Made by a program: the position numbers and the translations under genes
Shown here: positions 1 to 9,395 of the stretch, piece by piece
Position numbering within the stretch: the stretch's first letter is position 1
Layout of the letters: every line of letters begins with the position of its first letter
The notes under the pieces: generated by a model
What the model was told of the DNA's origin: nothing
What the model saw: the letters and a program-made list of their open reading frames with translations, nothing else
The model's database searches: none
Assembly (NCBI RefSeq): GCF_000521805.1
Contig: NZ_JAMB01000005.1
Location: 124,001-188,000 of the forward strand
DNA: 64,000 nucleotides
Direction: 5' to 3'
DNA from: Marinomonas ushuaiensis DSM 15871
GTDB taxonomy: Bacteria; Pseudomonadota; Gammaproteobacteria; Pseudomonadales; Marinomonadaceae

Positions 1-724
1 CAACAAATCCTGGTCCGCCAATCATCTTGCTAGCAAGAGAGCGAGACAGATTAATAATAAAATCACCAGCACCAGATTTAACTAAGAAAGCACCAAATAA
101 AATAAACATGAAGACAAAGCTCCATGATATGCGAGATATCGAGCCAAACATGCCATCGGTACTGAAAAAACTGCGATACAGCAAGGTTTCAAGACTTAAG
201 CCTGGAAAGTTAAAAATACCACCAAGCCATTTTCCCCACACGACAACATAAGAAAGAGCAACGAGGATTAATAATGGAATGAACCAGCCGCTTGTTCGGC
301 GTATAAGCTCTAAAGACAATAGAACGGCCACACTGGAGACTACCCAGTCTGCATTATTGAATGTCACGCCTCTGGCATAAAGCGCATCTTCAAAAAAGAT
401 AATATAAAGCACCATGCCGATAAGGGTGAGCACAAGAGCACCGTCAAAAAACATCGCAACTTTGCTGTCACGCCATTTAGGGTGAGCTGGAACGAGAAGT
501 GCACATAAAGCACCAAAACCTGCGAAATGAAATGCTGAAACCCACAGCTCTGGCAAGGTTGCTATGGTATTGATGTAAATATGAGCAATAGCCAAAAAAA
601 CCGATAAAGAAAATACTAAGCGATTTAACCATGTTCCCGAACGATGTTTTGTTTCGAAATCTTCAAGGTTGATCTCTTGAGAGTCTGTTGATTGAGAGTC
701 GGTTGGTTGTGATGAAGCAGTCAT
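1..724 (-). CDS. TRAP transporter fused permease, TAXI type (partial, 3-prime end outside window)
   Basis: This reading frame is open to the left edge, so only about 241 N-terminal residues are present. The start is the ATG at 724 (MTASSQPTDSQ...). The N-terminus is a polar S/T/Q-rich tail, followed by several hydrophobic membrane segments and a region ending FGAFLVKSGAGDFIINLSRS, typical of the 4TM/12TM fused DctQ-DctM permeases that work with TAXI binding proteins. It would carry an organic anion across the inner membrane using an ion gradient. It lies 83 bases downstream of the TAXI binding protein gene on the same strand, so the two form one operon. The substrate cannot be told from sequence. 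Confidence 0.88.
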   Translation of the reverse strand, partial: MTASSQPTDSQSTDSQEINLEDFETKHRSGTWLNRLVFSLSVFLAIAHIYINTIATLPELWVSAFHFAGFGALCALLVPAHPKWRDSKVAMFFDGALVLTLIGMVLYIIFFEDALYARGVTFNNADWVVSSVAVLLSLELIRRTSGWFIPLLILVALSYVVVWGKWLGGIFNFPGLSLETLLYRSFFSTDGMFGSISRISWSFVFMFILFGAFLVKSGAGDFIINLSRSLASKMIGGPGFV

Positions 725-807
725 AGACAAGCTACCTTTATATGTACGAACGAATTGCGCAACAAAGCGCCATACATTAGTACGGCGCTATCGTTGGAGT
801 AGAAGTG

Positions 808-1836
808 TTACTTTGCGATCAAATGTGCCGGAATGTTAATACCTCTTTCACGGTAATAACGTTCAGCGCCTGGATGCAATGGAACTGGAAGTCCCGCAAT
901 GGCTTTTTCAATAGACATAACCGACGTCGCTTTATGAATCGCACTTAAATAAGACAGATTTTCATATAATGACTTAGTTAGCTCATAAACATCTTCATCA
1001 GACATATCAGCGCGTGATGCTAAGAAGTTAGGCTGAGCAACAGTATTGATTTCTTTTGTTTGGCCAGGGTAAGTGTTTGCTGGGATGGTATAACGTGTCC
1101 ACAACTGGTAGTTACCATTTGCCTGTTTTACTTGTTCGTCAGTGAAATCTAAGACTTGAACCTTGTTACCCATTGAAGCATATAGTCGAGTGACTGCACT
1201 TACTGGTACACCTGCAGGTGTGTTCATGCCTTCAATATTGCCATTTTGCATAGCGTCAGCACTGGCACCATAACCCATATAAGCTAGGCTGAATTTATCA
1301 GGGTCGATGTTTAAACCATTAAGTTGTTGGCGGCCTGAACCTTCAGTTCCTGAATTTTTTGGCCCGATAGAAAATTTATTATTCGTGCCTTCAAGGTTTT
1401 TTAAATCTGCCATAGTGCCTGTTTTAACAAGGTCAGATTTAATGACAAAGTGTTCTACGTTTTGCCACAACATGGAAACGGAGCGTAGTTCAGTTTGCTT
1501 ACCTGAGCTAGCCATTGGGCCTTCACCATTCCACGCCCAAGCACCGTAAAGGCCTTGAAGAATGGCAAACTGTGCTTGGTTTTCACGTAGTAGTTTGATG
1601 TTTTCACCAGAGCCTGCAGAACTGATAGCAGATACTGAGAAGCCAAATTTAGGTGCAAGTTTTACTTTACTTAAGGTCGCGATAGCAACGCCAACAGGGT
1701 AATAAGTACCGCCAGTTGAAGCTGTCGCCAAGATATAATTACGGTCATCAGCAGCCGATACTGTTGTTGCAGATAGGGTTATAGCTGCGGCTGTTGCTGT
1801 AGATAGAATAGTTTTTGTTAAATATCCCAATTTCAT
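808..1836 (-). CDS. TAXI family TRAP transporter solute-binding protein
   Basis: 342 residues with a clear Sec signal peptide (MKLGYLTKTILSTATAAAIT, cleavage near SAADD at about 28-30). The mature protein begins with the TAXI signature region ILATASTGGTYYPVG, which defines the TRAP-associated extracytoplasmic immunogenic family. It should bind an organic acid or amino acid such as glutamate in the periplasm and deliver it to the fused permease encoded just downstream. Length is usual for the family (about 320-350). A good Shine-Dalgarno (AGGAGAAAAA) precedes the ATG. The 278-base upstream gap presumably holds the promoter; it is AT-rich with T-tracts and no operator was recognised. Confidence 0.93.
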   Translation of the reverse strand: MKLGYLTKTILSTATAAAITLSATTVSAADDRNYILATASTGGTYYPVGVAIATLSKVKLAPKFGFSVSAISSAGSGENIKLLRENQAQFAILQGLYGAWAWNGEGPMASSGKQTELRSVSMLWQNVEHFVIKSDLVKTGTMADLKNLEGTNNKFSIGPKNSGTEGSGRQQLNGLNIDPDKFSLAYMGYGASADAMQNGNIEGMNTPAGVPVSAVTRLYASMGNKVQVLDFTDEQVKQANGNYQLWTRYTIPANTYPGQTKEINTVAQPNFLASRADMSDEDVYELTKSLYENLSYLSAIHKATSVMSIEKAIAGLPVPLHPGAERYYRERGINIPAHLIAK

Positions 1837-2114
1837 ATTATTTTTCTCCTAATTAGGGTGTTGGTCATATACTCTCTAGCGATTATCATGCCAATTATAT
1901 AACTATATGAATTTAAAGGTTTTTATTTTTACATTGACGGTTTTTCCTTTTTTTTTACATATATAAGCTATTTCTTGCTTATAGTTCGCCGATTGGCATA
2001 GGCGAAAAACTGCTTACGATAAAGATGAGCAAAAACGACAATTAAGATATTATTTTGTGTAATACAGTTTTTTAAATGAGCTAAATGTTGCCGATGGCTT
2101 AAGGTGAATAAATT

Positions 2115-2741
2115 ATGAAACAGAATCGTTCTATTTGCGTTGTATTATTCGATTTAGGGAATGTTTTAGTTGATTTGGGCGATGTGGCGGAAATGCATGC
2201 CATGCTGAATACTCAAGGGGAAGAATCTGAAGTTTGGCTTAAGTGGTTGCAGTCTCCAACGGTTGCCGCATTTGACTCTGGAAAAATCTCTTTTGATGAT
2301 TTTGCGATTGGCTTATTAAAAGAAGTTGGTAGTGATACTGATAAAGAGGTATTTAAAGAAACCTTTACAGCATGGCCAAGAGGTTTGTTTAAAGGTGCGC
2401 TAAAGTTGGTTGATTCGGTAAAGCCTGAATATCACCGAGCTATCTTATCGAATACCAATGCGGCCCATTGGCCCAGATTGATGGGTGAAATGGGCCTAGC
2501 AGGTAAGTTTCATAGCTATTATGCCTCGCATTTGGTTGGTTTGGTCAAGCCAGAAAAAGGAATTTATCAGCATGTTATCGAACAGTTGCAAGTATCCCCT
2601 GAAAGCATCTTGTTTATTGATGATAATCAGGTAAATATTGATACGGCTATTTCTCTAGGTATGCGAGCTTATAGAGTAAAAGGTGTTGATGAGGCACGTG
2701 ACGTTTTGAATCGATATGGCGTGCTGTCTGAGATGTTCTAG
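2115..2741 (+). CDS. HAD-superfamily hydrolase (HAD-IA, YihX-like)
   Basis: 208 residues. Motif I is FDLGNVLVDL (nucleophile Asp13); the second acidic residue of DxD is replaced by Gly, as in YihX-type sugar-phosphate phosphatases. Motif II is ILSNTN, motif III the Lys in GLVKPEKGIY, and motif IV ILFIDDNQVN with two adjacent Asp. A helical cap lies between motifs I and II, which places it in subfamily IA. The likely role is cytoplasmic dephosphorylation of a sugar phosphate or related metabolite; substrate not determinable. It stands alone upstream of a methyltransferase gene on the same strand, 65 bases away. Confidence 0.85.
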   Translation: MKQNRSICVVLFDLGNVLVDLGDVAEMHAMLNTQGEESEVWLKWLQSPTVAAFDSGKISFDDFAIGLLKEVGSDTDKEVFKETFTAWPRGLFKGALKLVDSVKPEYHRAILSNTNAAHWPRLMGEMGLAGKFHSYYASHLVGLVKPEKGIYQHVIEQLQVSPESILFIDDNQVNIDTAISLGMRAYRVKGVDEARDVLNRYGVLSEMF

Positions 2742-2806
2742 TGCAGAGCTATCGATCATTGAATTTAGTTTTTAGCAATGCTGATTTTTAACCATTTAAG
2801 GTATTT

Positions 2807-3571
2807 ATGTCATTTAATTCAGAGGTTTCAATGCGTACTTTTGATGGACACTCTTCGACAATTTATTCTCGTACGAGACCTATGTATCCAGCTGAACTTT
2901 ATTACTGGTTGTCTCAGCAAGTTTCGCCATCGAGTACAGTTTGGGATTGTGCGTGCGGAACTGGACAGGCTTCTGTTGATCTTGCGACATATTTTAATCA
3001 CGTGGAAGCGTCTGATATTAGTGTGTCACAAGTAACCGCAGCCACACCGCACCGTAAAGTTCATTATCAAGTTTTTCCTGCGGAAAAGACTCATTACCCT
3101 GATAATCACTTTGATATGATTTGCGTTGCTCATGCACTTCATTGGTTTGATTTAGACACTTTTTGGAAAGAAGTGCGACGAGTCTTGAAACCTGGTGGTA
3201 TTTTTGTTTGTTGGGGGTATAACTGGTTAGAGATTGGTGAAGCAGAAGATAAGGTCATTAGTGAAATTATCTTGCCAGAGCTTGATGCTTATTGGCCTAT
3301 CCAAAGTCAGTTACTTCGTAATCAGTATCGTGATATAGAATTGCCTTTTGAGCTAATGAAAGTGCCTGAGTTTGAATTGTCCTGTTTCTGGTCTGTTACT
3401 CAAGCGCTTGATTTCATTCGAAGCTGGTCTGCTTCTCAATTGCGTATTCAAGATAAGGGCGATGAATTTTTAACAAAAGCGTTGCCTGCCTTATTAGCGG
3501 CTTGGTCTGAGCCAAAAAAGAAACAAGAAATACGTTTGCCCTTTTTTGTAAAAGCAGGGCGAATGTCCTAA
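2807..3571 (+). CDS. class I SAM-dependent methyltransferase
   Basis: 254 residues, Methyltransf_11-type fold. Motif I is WDCACGTGQASVDLA (about 46-60, the SAM-binding loop), followed by an acidic strand end EASDIS and motif IV FDMICVAHALHWFD, then the post-motif VRRVLKPGGIFV. The layout resembles the trans-aconitate methyltransferase/YcgJ group, but the substrate is unknown. Two starts are plausible: ATG 2807 (after AAGG) and ATG 2831 (after AGAGG); I keep the longer. Cytoplasmic; acs follows about 100 bases downstream on the same strand. Confidence 0.85.
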   Translation: MSFNSEVSMRTFDGHSSTIYSRTRPMYPAELYYWLSQQVSPSSTVWDCACGTGQASVDLATYFNHVEASDISVSQVTAATPHRKVHYQVFPAEKTHYPDNHFDMICVAHALHWFDLDTFWKEVRRVLKPGGIFVCWGYNWLEIGEAEDKVISEIILPELDAYWPIQSQLLRNQYRDIELPFELMKVPEFELSCFWSVTQALDFIRSWSASQLRIQDKGDEFLTKALPALLAAWSEPKKKQEIRLPFFVKAGRMS

Positions 3572-3673
3572 TAGTTGGTTTTTCCCATAAGACTAAAGTG
3601 GAATAGATTGGACTGCTTAGCGGGTTATAGTAGTTCCTGCATCCGAATAACAAATTTAACAATGGAGCGGGTT

Positions 3674-5632
3674 ATGAAGTCATTATATAGCGCAACCTCA
3701 AATGAGGCGGCAAAAAACGCCAATGTGAGTCAAGTGGAATTTGAAAGACGCTATCAGGAATCAATTGAAAATCCAGACGAATTTTGGGGTAATGAAGGGA
3801 AGCGTTTAGACTGGTTTAAGCCTTATACAAAGGTAAACAACACTTCATTTGAGCGAGGCAATGTTAATATTAAATGGTTCGAAGACGGTGAGCTAAATGT
3901 GGCTTATAACTGTATCGATCGACATTTAGCTGAACATGCCAATAAAGTAGCTTACTACTGTGAAGGTGATGTTGAAAGCAGTGAAAAAATCGCTATTACA
4001 TATCAAACTCTACACGATGAAGTTGGCCGTTTAGCAAATCTTTTGAAGCGTCAAGGCGTTAAAAAAGGAGACCGAGTTGCTATCTACATGCCAATGATCC
4101 CGCAAGCCGTTTACAGTATGTTGGCTTGTGCGCGAATCGGTGCAATTCATTCCGTTATATTTGGTGGTTTTTCTGCTCACGCTATTGCCGACCGTTTAAA
4201 TGATTGTGAAGTTAAATTGGTTATTACCTCAGATGAAGGTCGCCGTGCAGGTAACACTATTCCTCTTAAACACAATGTTGATATGGCGTTAGAAAACAAC
4301 GCTTGTCCATCTGTTGAAACCGTTTTGGTGTATCGCTATACACAAAAAGACATCCCTTGGTTTGATGGCCGTGATTTAGATTGGGCTGCTGCTGTTGAAA
4401 ATGAGCATACAGATTGTCCTGCGGAACCGATGAACGCAGAAGATCCCTTATTTATCCTATACACCTCGGGTTCTACAGGTAAACCAAAAGGCGTTGTTCA
4501 TACAACGGGGGGGTATTTGGTTTATGCTGCTATGACCCATGAGTTAGTATTTGACCTTAAACCTGATGATATTTACTGGTGTGCTGCCGATGTAGGTTGG
4601 ATTACTGGTCACAGCTATATGGTTTACGGGCCTTTGGCCAATGCAACGACGAGTATTTTATTTGAAGGCGTGCCGACTTACCCTGATTCAGGACGAATTG
4701 GACGTGTTGTTGATAAGTTCGGTGTGACAATTTTATACACAGCACCAACAGCGATTCGTGCATTGATGTCCAAAGGTGATGAAGCAACTCGTTCTAGCAA
4801 GCGTGATTCGTTACGTGTTTTGGGTAGTGTTGGTGAGCCAATTAATCCAGAAGCATGGTCTTGGTATTACACTGAAATCGGTAAATCCTCTTGCCCTGTA
4901 GTTGATACTTGGTGGCAAACCGAAACCGGTGGCATGATGATGACACCACGTATTGTCCAGGGTGATGTGAAGCCCGGTTCTTGTACTGGTCCTTTATTTG
5001 GTGTGCAGCCTGCATTGGTCGACGCTCAAGGCGTTTTACTTGATGCTCAGGGTGAACAAGTTGATGGCGGATTGGTTATTACGGATTCTTGGCCTGGTCA
5101 AGCTCGTACCGTGTATGGCGATCATGAGCGTTTTGAACAAACCTATTTCAGTACCTTCGATGGTATGTATTTCACGGGTGACGGTGCGTCAAGAGACGCT
5201 GATGGTCATTATTGGATTACAGGTCGAATGGATGATGTGCTTAACGTTTCTGGTCACCGTCTTGGCACCGCAGAAATTGAAAGTGCATTAGTGGCTCACC
5301 CTTCTGTCGCAGAAGCGGCGATTGTTGGTTATCCTCATGATATTAAAGGGCAGGGCATTTATGTTTATGTCAGTGCGATAGCTGGAGTGACACCAGATGA
5401 AGAGCTTACTAAGTCGTTGAAGCAGTTTGTACGCCAAGAAATTGGTCCAATAGCTACCCCTGATTTAATTCAGTGGTCAAGTAAAGGGCTTCCAAAAACG
5501 CGTTCAGGCAAGATCATGCGCCGCATATTGAGAAAAATTGCAGCCAATGAACACGATCAATTAGGTGACACAAGTACCTTAGCTGATCCAAGTGTGGTTG
5601 ATGAATTGATCGAAAACCGTTTAAATGTGTGA
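3674..5632 (+). CDS. acs: acetyl-CoA synthetase (AMP-forming)
   Basis: Converts acetate, ATP and CoA to acetyl-CoA through acetyl-AMP, for acetate scavenging in the cytoplasm. The frame is open further upstream, but ATG 3674 has GGAG eight bases before it and gives 652 residues, exactly the usual Acs length. Visible hallmarks: [20 protein letters not shown] (ATP-binding P-loop, A3), WWQTETGG (A5), [19 protein letters not shown] (A7-A8) and the C-terminal [14 protein letters not shown], whose Lys is the known acetylation-regulated catalytic lysine. A LuxR-type response regulator gene follows after 27 bases, an arrangement seen with CrbR-type control of acs. Confidence 0.97.
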   Translation: MKSLYSATSNEAAKNANVSQVEFERRYQESIENPDEFWGNEGKRLDWFKPYTKVNNTSFERGNVNIKWFEDGELNVAYNCIDRHLAEHANKVAYYCEGDVESSEKIAITYQTLHDEVGRLANLLKRQGVKKGDRVAIYMPMIPQAVYSMLACARIGAIHSVIFGGFSAHAIADRLNDCEVKLVITSDEGRRAGNTIPLKHNVDMALENNACPSVETVLVYRYTQKDIPWFDGRDLDWAAAVENEHTDCPAEPMNAEDPLFILYTSGSTGKPKGVVHTTGGYLVYAAMTHELVFDLKPDDIYWCAADVGWITGHSYMVYGPLANATTSILFEGVPTYPDSGRIGRVVDKFGVTILYTAPTAIRALMSKGDEATRSSKRDSLRVLGSVGEPINPEAWSWYYTEIGKSSCPVVDTWWQTETGGMMMTPRIVQGDVKPGSCTGPLFGVQPALVDAQGVLLDAQGEQVDGGLVITDSWPGQARTVYGDHERFEQTYFSTFDGMYFTGDGASRDADGHYWITGRMDDVLNVSGHRLGTAEIESALVAHPSVAEAAIVGYPHDIKGQGIYVYVSAIAGVTPDEELTKSLKQFVRQEIGPIATPDLIQWSSKGLPKTRSGKIMRRILRKIAANEHDQLGDTSTLADPSVVDELIENRLNV

Positions 5633-5659
5633 AGCTTTATACATTTAAAAGGATAGACA

Positions 5660-6304
5660 GTGATTTCACTTGTTATCGCAGATGATCATCCTCTGTTCCG
5701 TAGTGCGCTAAACGGCGCATTACAGGCAGAAATTAAAGATATTGTTATCGTCGAGTCCCATGATTTGGACTCGACTTTGCAATGTTTACAGAATATAAAT
5801 GATCTTGATTTGCTATTACTGGACTTAAATATGCCAGGTAGTGGTGAATTATATGGATTAATTAGAATCCGAAAAGACTTTCCTGATGTGCCCGTTGCGG
5901 TTATTTCTGGGAGTGAAGACAGCGCTATGGTGGCAAAGGTTATTGACGCTGGTGCATTGGGTTTTATTCCTAAAACCAGCGAGCCAACAATGTATGTGCA
6001 GGCTATTCACTCTATCTTGGCGGGTGATATCTGGCTTCCAGAAGATCTTAAAAAAGAAGTGGCGAACCAACCTAAACCTGATTTATCTATGCAGAATAAG
6101 GTCGCAGAGCTAACGCCTCAGCAATATAAAGTACTTTGTTATCTTCATGAAGGATTGCTGAATAAGCAGATTGCCTATGAACTTTCTATTTCTGAAGCGA
6201 CAGTAAAAGCCCACATCACAGCTATATTCCGAAAATTAGGTATTAACAATAGAACTCAAGCGGTATTAGTCGCCAGTGATTTGAAATTACAGATAGTAAC
6301 CTGA
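5660..6304 (+). CDS. NarL/LuxR-type response regulator linked to acs
   Basis: 214 residues: receiver domain (acidic pair IADDHPLF near residue 7-8, phosphoacceptor Asp in LLLDLNMPGS near 57, conserved Lys in GFIPKTSEP) then a LuxR helix-turn-helix (LTPQQYKVLCYLHEGLLNKQ ... TVKAHITAIFRKL). It starts with GTG at 5660 behind AAGGA, 27 bases after acs, so is probably co-transcribed. In Vibrio, Shewanella and Pseudomonas relatives the acs-linked regulator is CrbR/AcsR, controlled by the transporter-like kinase CrbS and activating acs. That role is inferred from position; no sensor kinase is in this window. Its stop codon abuts the convergent yidD stop with no gap. Confidence 0.88.
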   Translation: MISLVIADDHPLFRSALNGALQAEIKDIVIVESHDLDSTLQCLQNINDLDLLLLDLNMPGSGELYGLIRIRKDFPDVPVAVISGSEDSAMVAKVIDAGALGFIPKTSEPTMYVQAIHSILAGDIWLPEDLKKEVANQPKPDLSMQNKVAELTPQQYKVLCYLHEGLLNKQIAYELSISEATVKAHITAIFRKLGINNRTQAVLVASDLKLQIVT

Positions 6305-6562
6305 TTAAGGTTGTTTTTTGTTGTTTGTTTTGCAATCACATGGTGGAACAGGATCTAAACCGCCTTCATGCCATGGGTGGCATTTCAATAATCGTTTAAT
6401 GCCTAAATACACCCCCTTGATTATGCCTTTTTGCTCAATGGCTTGGATCATATAATGGGAGCAACTTGGGTAAAAACGACAATTCTGACCTAATAATGGG
6501 CTAATTAGGAACTGGTAGCCTTTTACCATTAATATAAATAACGATTTCATCATAAAAAACAC
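6305..6562 (-). CDS. yidD: membrane protein insertion efficiency factor YidD
   Basis: 85 residues with an amphipathic N-terminal helix and the family core [20 protein letters not shown] (three conserved Cys region), then [15 protein letters not shown]. YidD assists YidC-dependent insertion of membrane proteins at the inner membrane. The usual place is rpmH-rnpA-yidD-yidC; here it stands alone and convergent to the response regulator, stop codons touching. The start may be the second Met cluster (MKSLF, 6550). Confidence 0.93.
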   Translation of the reverse strand: MFFMMKSLFILMVKGYQFLISPLLGQNCRFYPSCSHYMIQAIEQKGIIKGVYLGIKRLLKCHPWHEGGLDPVPPCDCKTNNKKQP

Positions 6563-6678
6563 TGCATTTAATCGGTTGTTATTTGTCCAAAGACTCGTCT
6601 ATTTTATGTATATCATAACGTCTATTTGCTAATGTAAGTTTTTTTATAAACAAAATATATCATGGAACCGATTTTAAT

Positions 6679-7545
6679 ATGCCAGAGCAGTATTTAACAC
6701 TTGATGGAACGCAGGTCGTTGCTTATCAAGGAGAACCAGGCGCTTATTCACATCTTGCCTGCAAGCATACCTTTCCAGACTGGACTAGCATAAATTGCGC
6801 GACCTTTTTTGATGCCTTACAAATGGTGGAGCGAGGTGATGCCTATTACGCCATGATTCCGGTTGAAAACTCAACGGCTGGCCGAGTGGAAGAAATTTAC
6901 CGAGAGCTAAAACGTACTCAGCTTTACGTGGTGAAAGAGCATTTTGAGCCGGTTAATCATTGTCTTATCGCGCGTCACGATATGGCACTAGATCAAATTA
7001 CTCGAATTGGAAGTCATCCACAGGCATTGGCTCAATGTGATAGTAATATAAAGGCGTTGGGCGCAAAAAGCCAAGCTATGTACGATACCGCTGGAGCTGC
7101 AAAACACATTGCAGAATTTGATGAGCCGGGCTTGGCCGTTATTTCTTCAGAACTTGCCGCGGAGCTTTATAGTCTTAATGTCCTAAAAACATTTTTCAAT
7201 GATACGGAAGGCAACACCACGCGATTTTTAGTGTTTTCTAAGCAACAAAAAATGCCGGCGTTTGAAGACAATCAAATGTATATCACGTCTTTTATGTTCC
7301 GTGTTCGAAATATCCCTGCTGCGCTTTATAAAGCCATGGGTGGTTTTGCGACTCAAGGCATCAACATGCTCAAATTAGAAAGCTACATGGTCAATGGTAA
7401 TTTTACGGCGACTCAATTCTATGTCGATGTAGAAGCGCACTTTCAATCACCAGTCATGCAGGCGGCGCTTGAAGAGTTACGCTTTTTTTCAGAGGAAGTG
7501 CGCATACTTGGTACTTACCTTGCGGATGATTATCGACTCAAGTAG
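6679..7545 (+). CDS. pheA: prephenate dehydratase (monofunctional)
   Basis: 288 residues. The N-terminal catalytic domain (about 12-190) has VAYQGEPGAYSHLA, the substrate loop PVENSTAGRV and the catalytic Thr-Arg-Phe motif in NTTRFLVFS. The C-terminal ACT domain (about 205-285) carries the phenylalanine-binding segment near MLKLESYMVNGNFTATQFYV. It decarboxylates and dehydrates prephenate to phenylpyruvate for phenylalanine synthesis and is presumably feedback-inhibited by Phe. There is no chorismate mutase domain in front, unlike the fused E. coli PheA, so mutase must be encoded elsewhere. Confidence 0.95.
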   Translation: MPEQYLTLDGTQVVAYQGEPGAYSHLACKHTFPDWTSINCATFFDALQMVERGDAYYAMIPVENSTAGRVEEIYRELKRTQLYVVKEHFEPVNHCLIARHDMALDQITRIGSHPQALAQCDSNIKALGAKSQAMYDTAGAAKHIAEFDEPGLAVISSELAAELYSLNVLKTFFNDTEGNTTRFLVFSKQQKMPAFEDNQMYITSFMFRVRNIPAALYKAMGGFATQGINMLKLESYMVNGNFTATQFYVDVEAHFQSPVMQAALEELRFFSEEVRILGTYLADDYRLK

Positions 7546-7572
7546 ACAATCTAAAACATAAGGCTATATGTA

Positions 7573-8331
7573 TTATTGTAGAAAACGCTTCACAAGGCTT
7601 GTGAAAGGAATGGGCTTTTCAGCATGTAACCAATGGCCTGCGCCTGAAATTACCTTAAAAGTGGCTTGTGGAAAGGCTGTCTGTATGGCTTTTTGGTAGT
7701 CTGCCACAATATAATCTGAGTTTTCACCTTTGATGAAAAGTGTCGGTAAATCAACTGGTTTGTTGATCTCAGGTCTTTTCAAAATAACCTCATAACTGTT
7801 CGCTATGTTTTCTACTGATAAAGCCAAATTATAGCTGTTTTCGTTTCTTACCAGATTTTTAAGTAGAAACTGTCTGATGGATACATTTGATTCATAAGCT
7901 GCCAGCAAAAGATCGGCTTCTTTTCTTGATGAAATAGATGTGTTGGTGATCGTTTTTAAGCCTTCGAGTATTTGTGTATGACTTGGTTGGTAATCAACTG
8001 GCGCAATATCAACGACAATGAGTTTTTTAATTTGGGTCGGTGCAAGAGACGCCATTTGCATTGCCACTTTTCCTCCCATTGAATGGCCTAATAAATAAAA
8101 ATCACCGATGTCATTTGTATGTATCCACTCTAATACGGCTTGAGCCATTTTTGGGTAAGTCACGTCTGGAATGCTGTCTGATTTTCCATGATTTGGTAAA
8201 TCGACGCAGTACACGGAGTAGTGTTCGGCTAAATTTTGAGAGATAGAGTGCCAGTTATCTGCATTACCGAATAAGCCGTGAATAATAATAAGATTAGGGC
8301 CAGAGGAACTATACTGTTTAACGTGTATCAT
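7573..8331 (-). CDS. ybfF: alpha/beta-fold hydrolase, YbfF-like esterase
   Basis: 252 residues with the oxyanion region HGLFGNADNW, nucleophile elbow GHSMGGK (Ser near 98), acid in the FIKGENSDYI region and catalytic His in GAGHWLHAEKP. These and VVDIAPVDY match the E. coli YbfF esterase family closely, which cleaves short acyl esters and possibly acyl-CoA. Cytoplasmic, no signal peptide. It converges on pheA with a 27-base gap and is divergent from the CDP-alcohol phosphatidyltransferase gene. Confidence 0.9.
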   Translation of the reverse strand: MIHVKQYSSSGPNLIIIHGLFGNADNWHSISQNLAEHYSVYCVDLPNHGKSDSIPDVTYPKMAQAVLEWIHTNDIGDFYLLGHSMGGKVAMQMASLAPTQIKKLIVVDIAPVDYQPSHTQILEGLKTITNTSISSRKEADLLLAAYESNVSIRQFLLKNLVRNENSYNLALSVENIANSYEVILKRPEINKPVDLPTLFIKGENSDYIVADYQKAIQTAFPQATFKVISGAGHWLHAEKPIPFTSLVKRFLQ

Positions 8332-8416
8332 ATTAACCTTATATCAATAAGTTTTGAGTCATTGTAGCAAGTCTACAAAAGTTTCGTCATTCTTGATCAA
8401 TGAGAGTTTGTTATCT

Positions 8417-9022
8417 ATGTTAGATCCGTTTTTTATTAAACACCTTAAAACACCATTGCGAAATCTAGCATTAAAACTAGATACGATGGGTGTCAAAGCC
8501 AATCATATTACCTTCTTTGGTTTTATTGTAGGTATGTTAGCTGTGCCAGCGTTGAGTCAGGAATATTATGGATTGGCATTGGTTTTTATTATCATCAACC
8601 GTTTAATGGATGGTTTAGATGGCGCCGTGGCAAGAATTCAAGGGGCAACCGATCTGGGTGGTTATCTTGATATCACCTTAGATTTTATTTTTTACTCTGC
8701 GGTGATTTTTGGTTTTGCTTTAGCGAATCCAATCGACAATGCGTTAGCGGCTAGCTTTGTTATTTTCTCATTTATGGGAACAGGTAGTAGCTTTTTAGCC
8801 TTTGCTATTATGGCGGAAAAGCGCCAGATTAAAAATTTAGACTACGGTGGAAAGTCGTTACATTTTATTGGCGGTTTAGCAGAAGGTGCAGAGACCATTG
8901 GTTTCTTGGTATTGATTTGCCTAGTACCATCACACTTTGTTGTACTGGCTTATGTATTCGGAACCATCTGTTGGATTACAACCATCACCCGTATTTACGC
9001 CGGCTATCGTACGTTAGGCTAG
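8417..9022 (+). CDS. CDP-alcohol phosphatidyltransferase family membrane protein
   Basis: About 201 residues from ATG 8417 (MLDPFFIKHL); an upstream in-frame ATG at 8354 gives 21 extra unconvincing residues. The signature is DGAVARIQGATDLGGYLDI: DG-AV-AR, then G and two Asp, with seven rather than eight residues after AR, a spacing seen in one subgroup of the family. Several membrane helices surround it. It should transfer a phosphatidyl group from CDP-diacylglycerol to an alcohol in the inner membrane; the acceptor is unknown. Monocistronic by position. Confidence 0.85.
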   Translation: MLDPFFIKHLKTPLRNLALKLDTMGVKANHITFFGFIVGMLAVPALSQEYYGLALVFIIINRLMDGLDGAVARIQGATDLGGYLDITLDFIFYSAVIFGFALANPIDNALAASFVIFSFMGTGSSFLAFAIMAEKRQIKNLDYGGKSLHFIGGLAEGAETIGFLVLICLVPSHFVVLAYVFGTICWITTITRIYAGYRTLG

Positions 9023-9083
9023 TTTAGACTTTATTTTCAAGAGGTTTGCTTTGATATAGAAGTAGGTGGTTAGGAAAAGAGGA

Positions 9084-9395
9084 TTAGTCGAAAAAAGCGA
9101 TTTCTATATCGCTTTTCACGATGGCGCAACACGCCAGTAAATAACCACTTTGCACCCAAGCAAGTGGCTCAAATGGGTAACAGACGTTACCCCATAAGAG
9201 CTTAATTGAGCAAGAAGAGCAGTAGCCTTCGCGACATTGATATTCCACATGTATTCCAGCTCGTTCAAGTTGAACCAATAAAGGTTCCTCTTCTGTTACT
9301 AGAATTTGTTTCTTTCCTATCAGTACGCGATGAACTTGTTCTTTTTTCTCTAGGGATTCTGGCTTAGAGGTCGAAGTCATCGAAATCTGAGTCAT
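9084..9395 (-). CDS. yfaE: 2Fe-2S ferredoxin, ribonucleotide reductase maintenance protein
   Basis: 103 residues, plant-type 2Fe-2S ferredoxin. The cluster motif is [20 protein letters not shown] (Cys-x4-Cys-x2-Cys) with the fourth Cys in LLACCAIV. YfaE maintains the diferric-tyrosyl radical cofactor of class Ia NrdB. The gene overlaps the end of nrdB by 32 bases in another frame, showing translational coupling; a second possible start is the Met at residue 6. The N-terminal tail is longer than in E. coli YfaE (84 residues). Confidence 0.92.
   Translation of the reverse strand: MTQISMTSTSKPESLEKKEQVHRVLIGKKQILVTEEEPLLVQLERAGIHVEYQCREGYCSSCSIKLLWGNVCYPFEPLAWVQSGYLLACCAIVKSDIEIAFFD

Noticed and set aside
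9364-9395. Overlap of yfaE and nrdB considered as a frameshifted fusion
   Set aside because: Both proteins have complete ends and a short overlap is normal for coupled genes.
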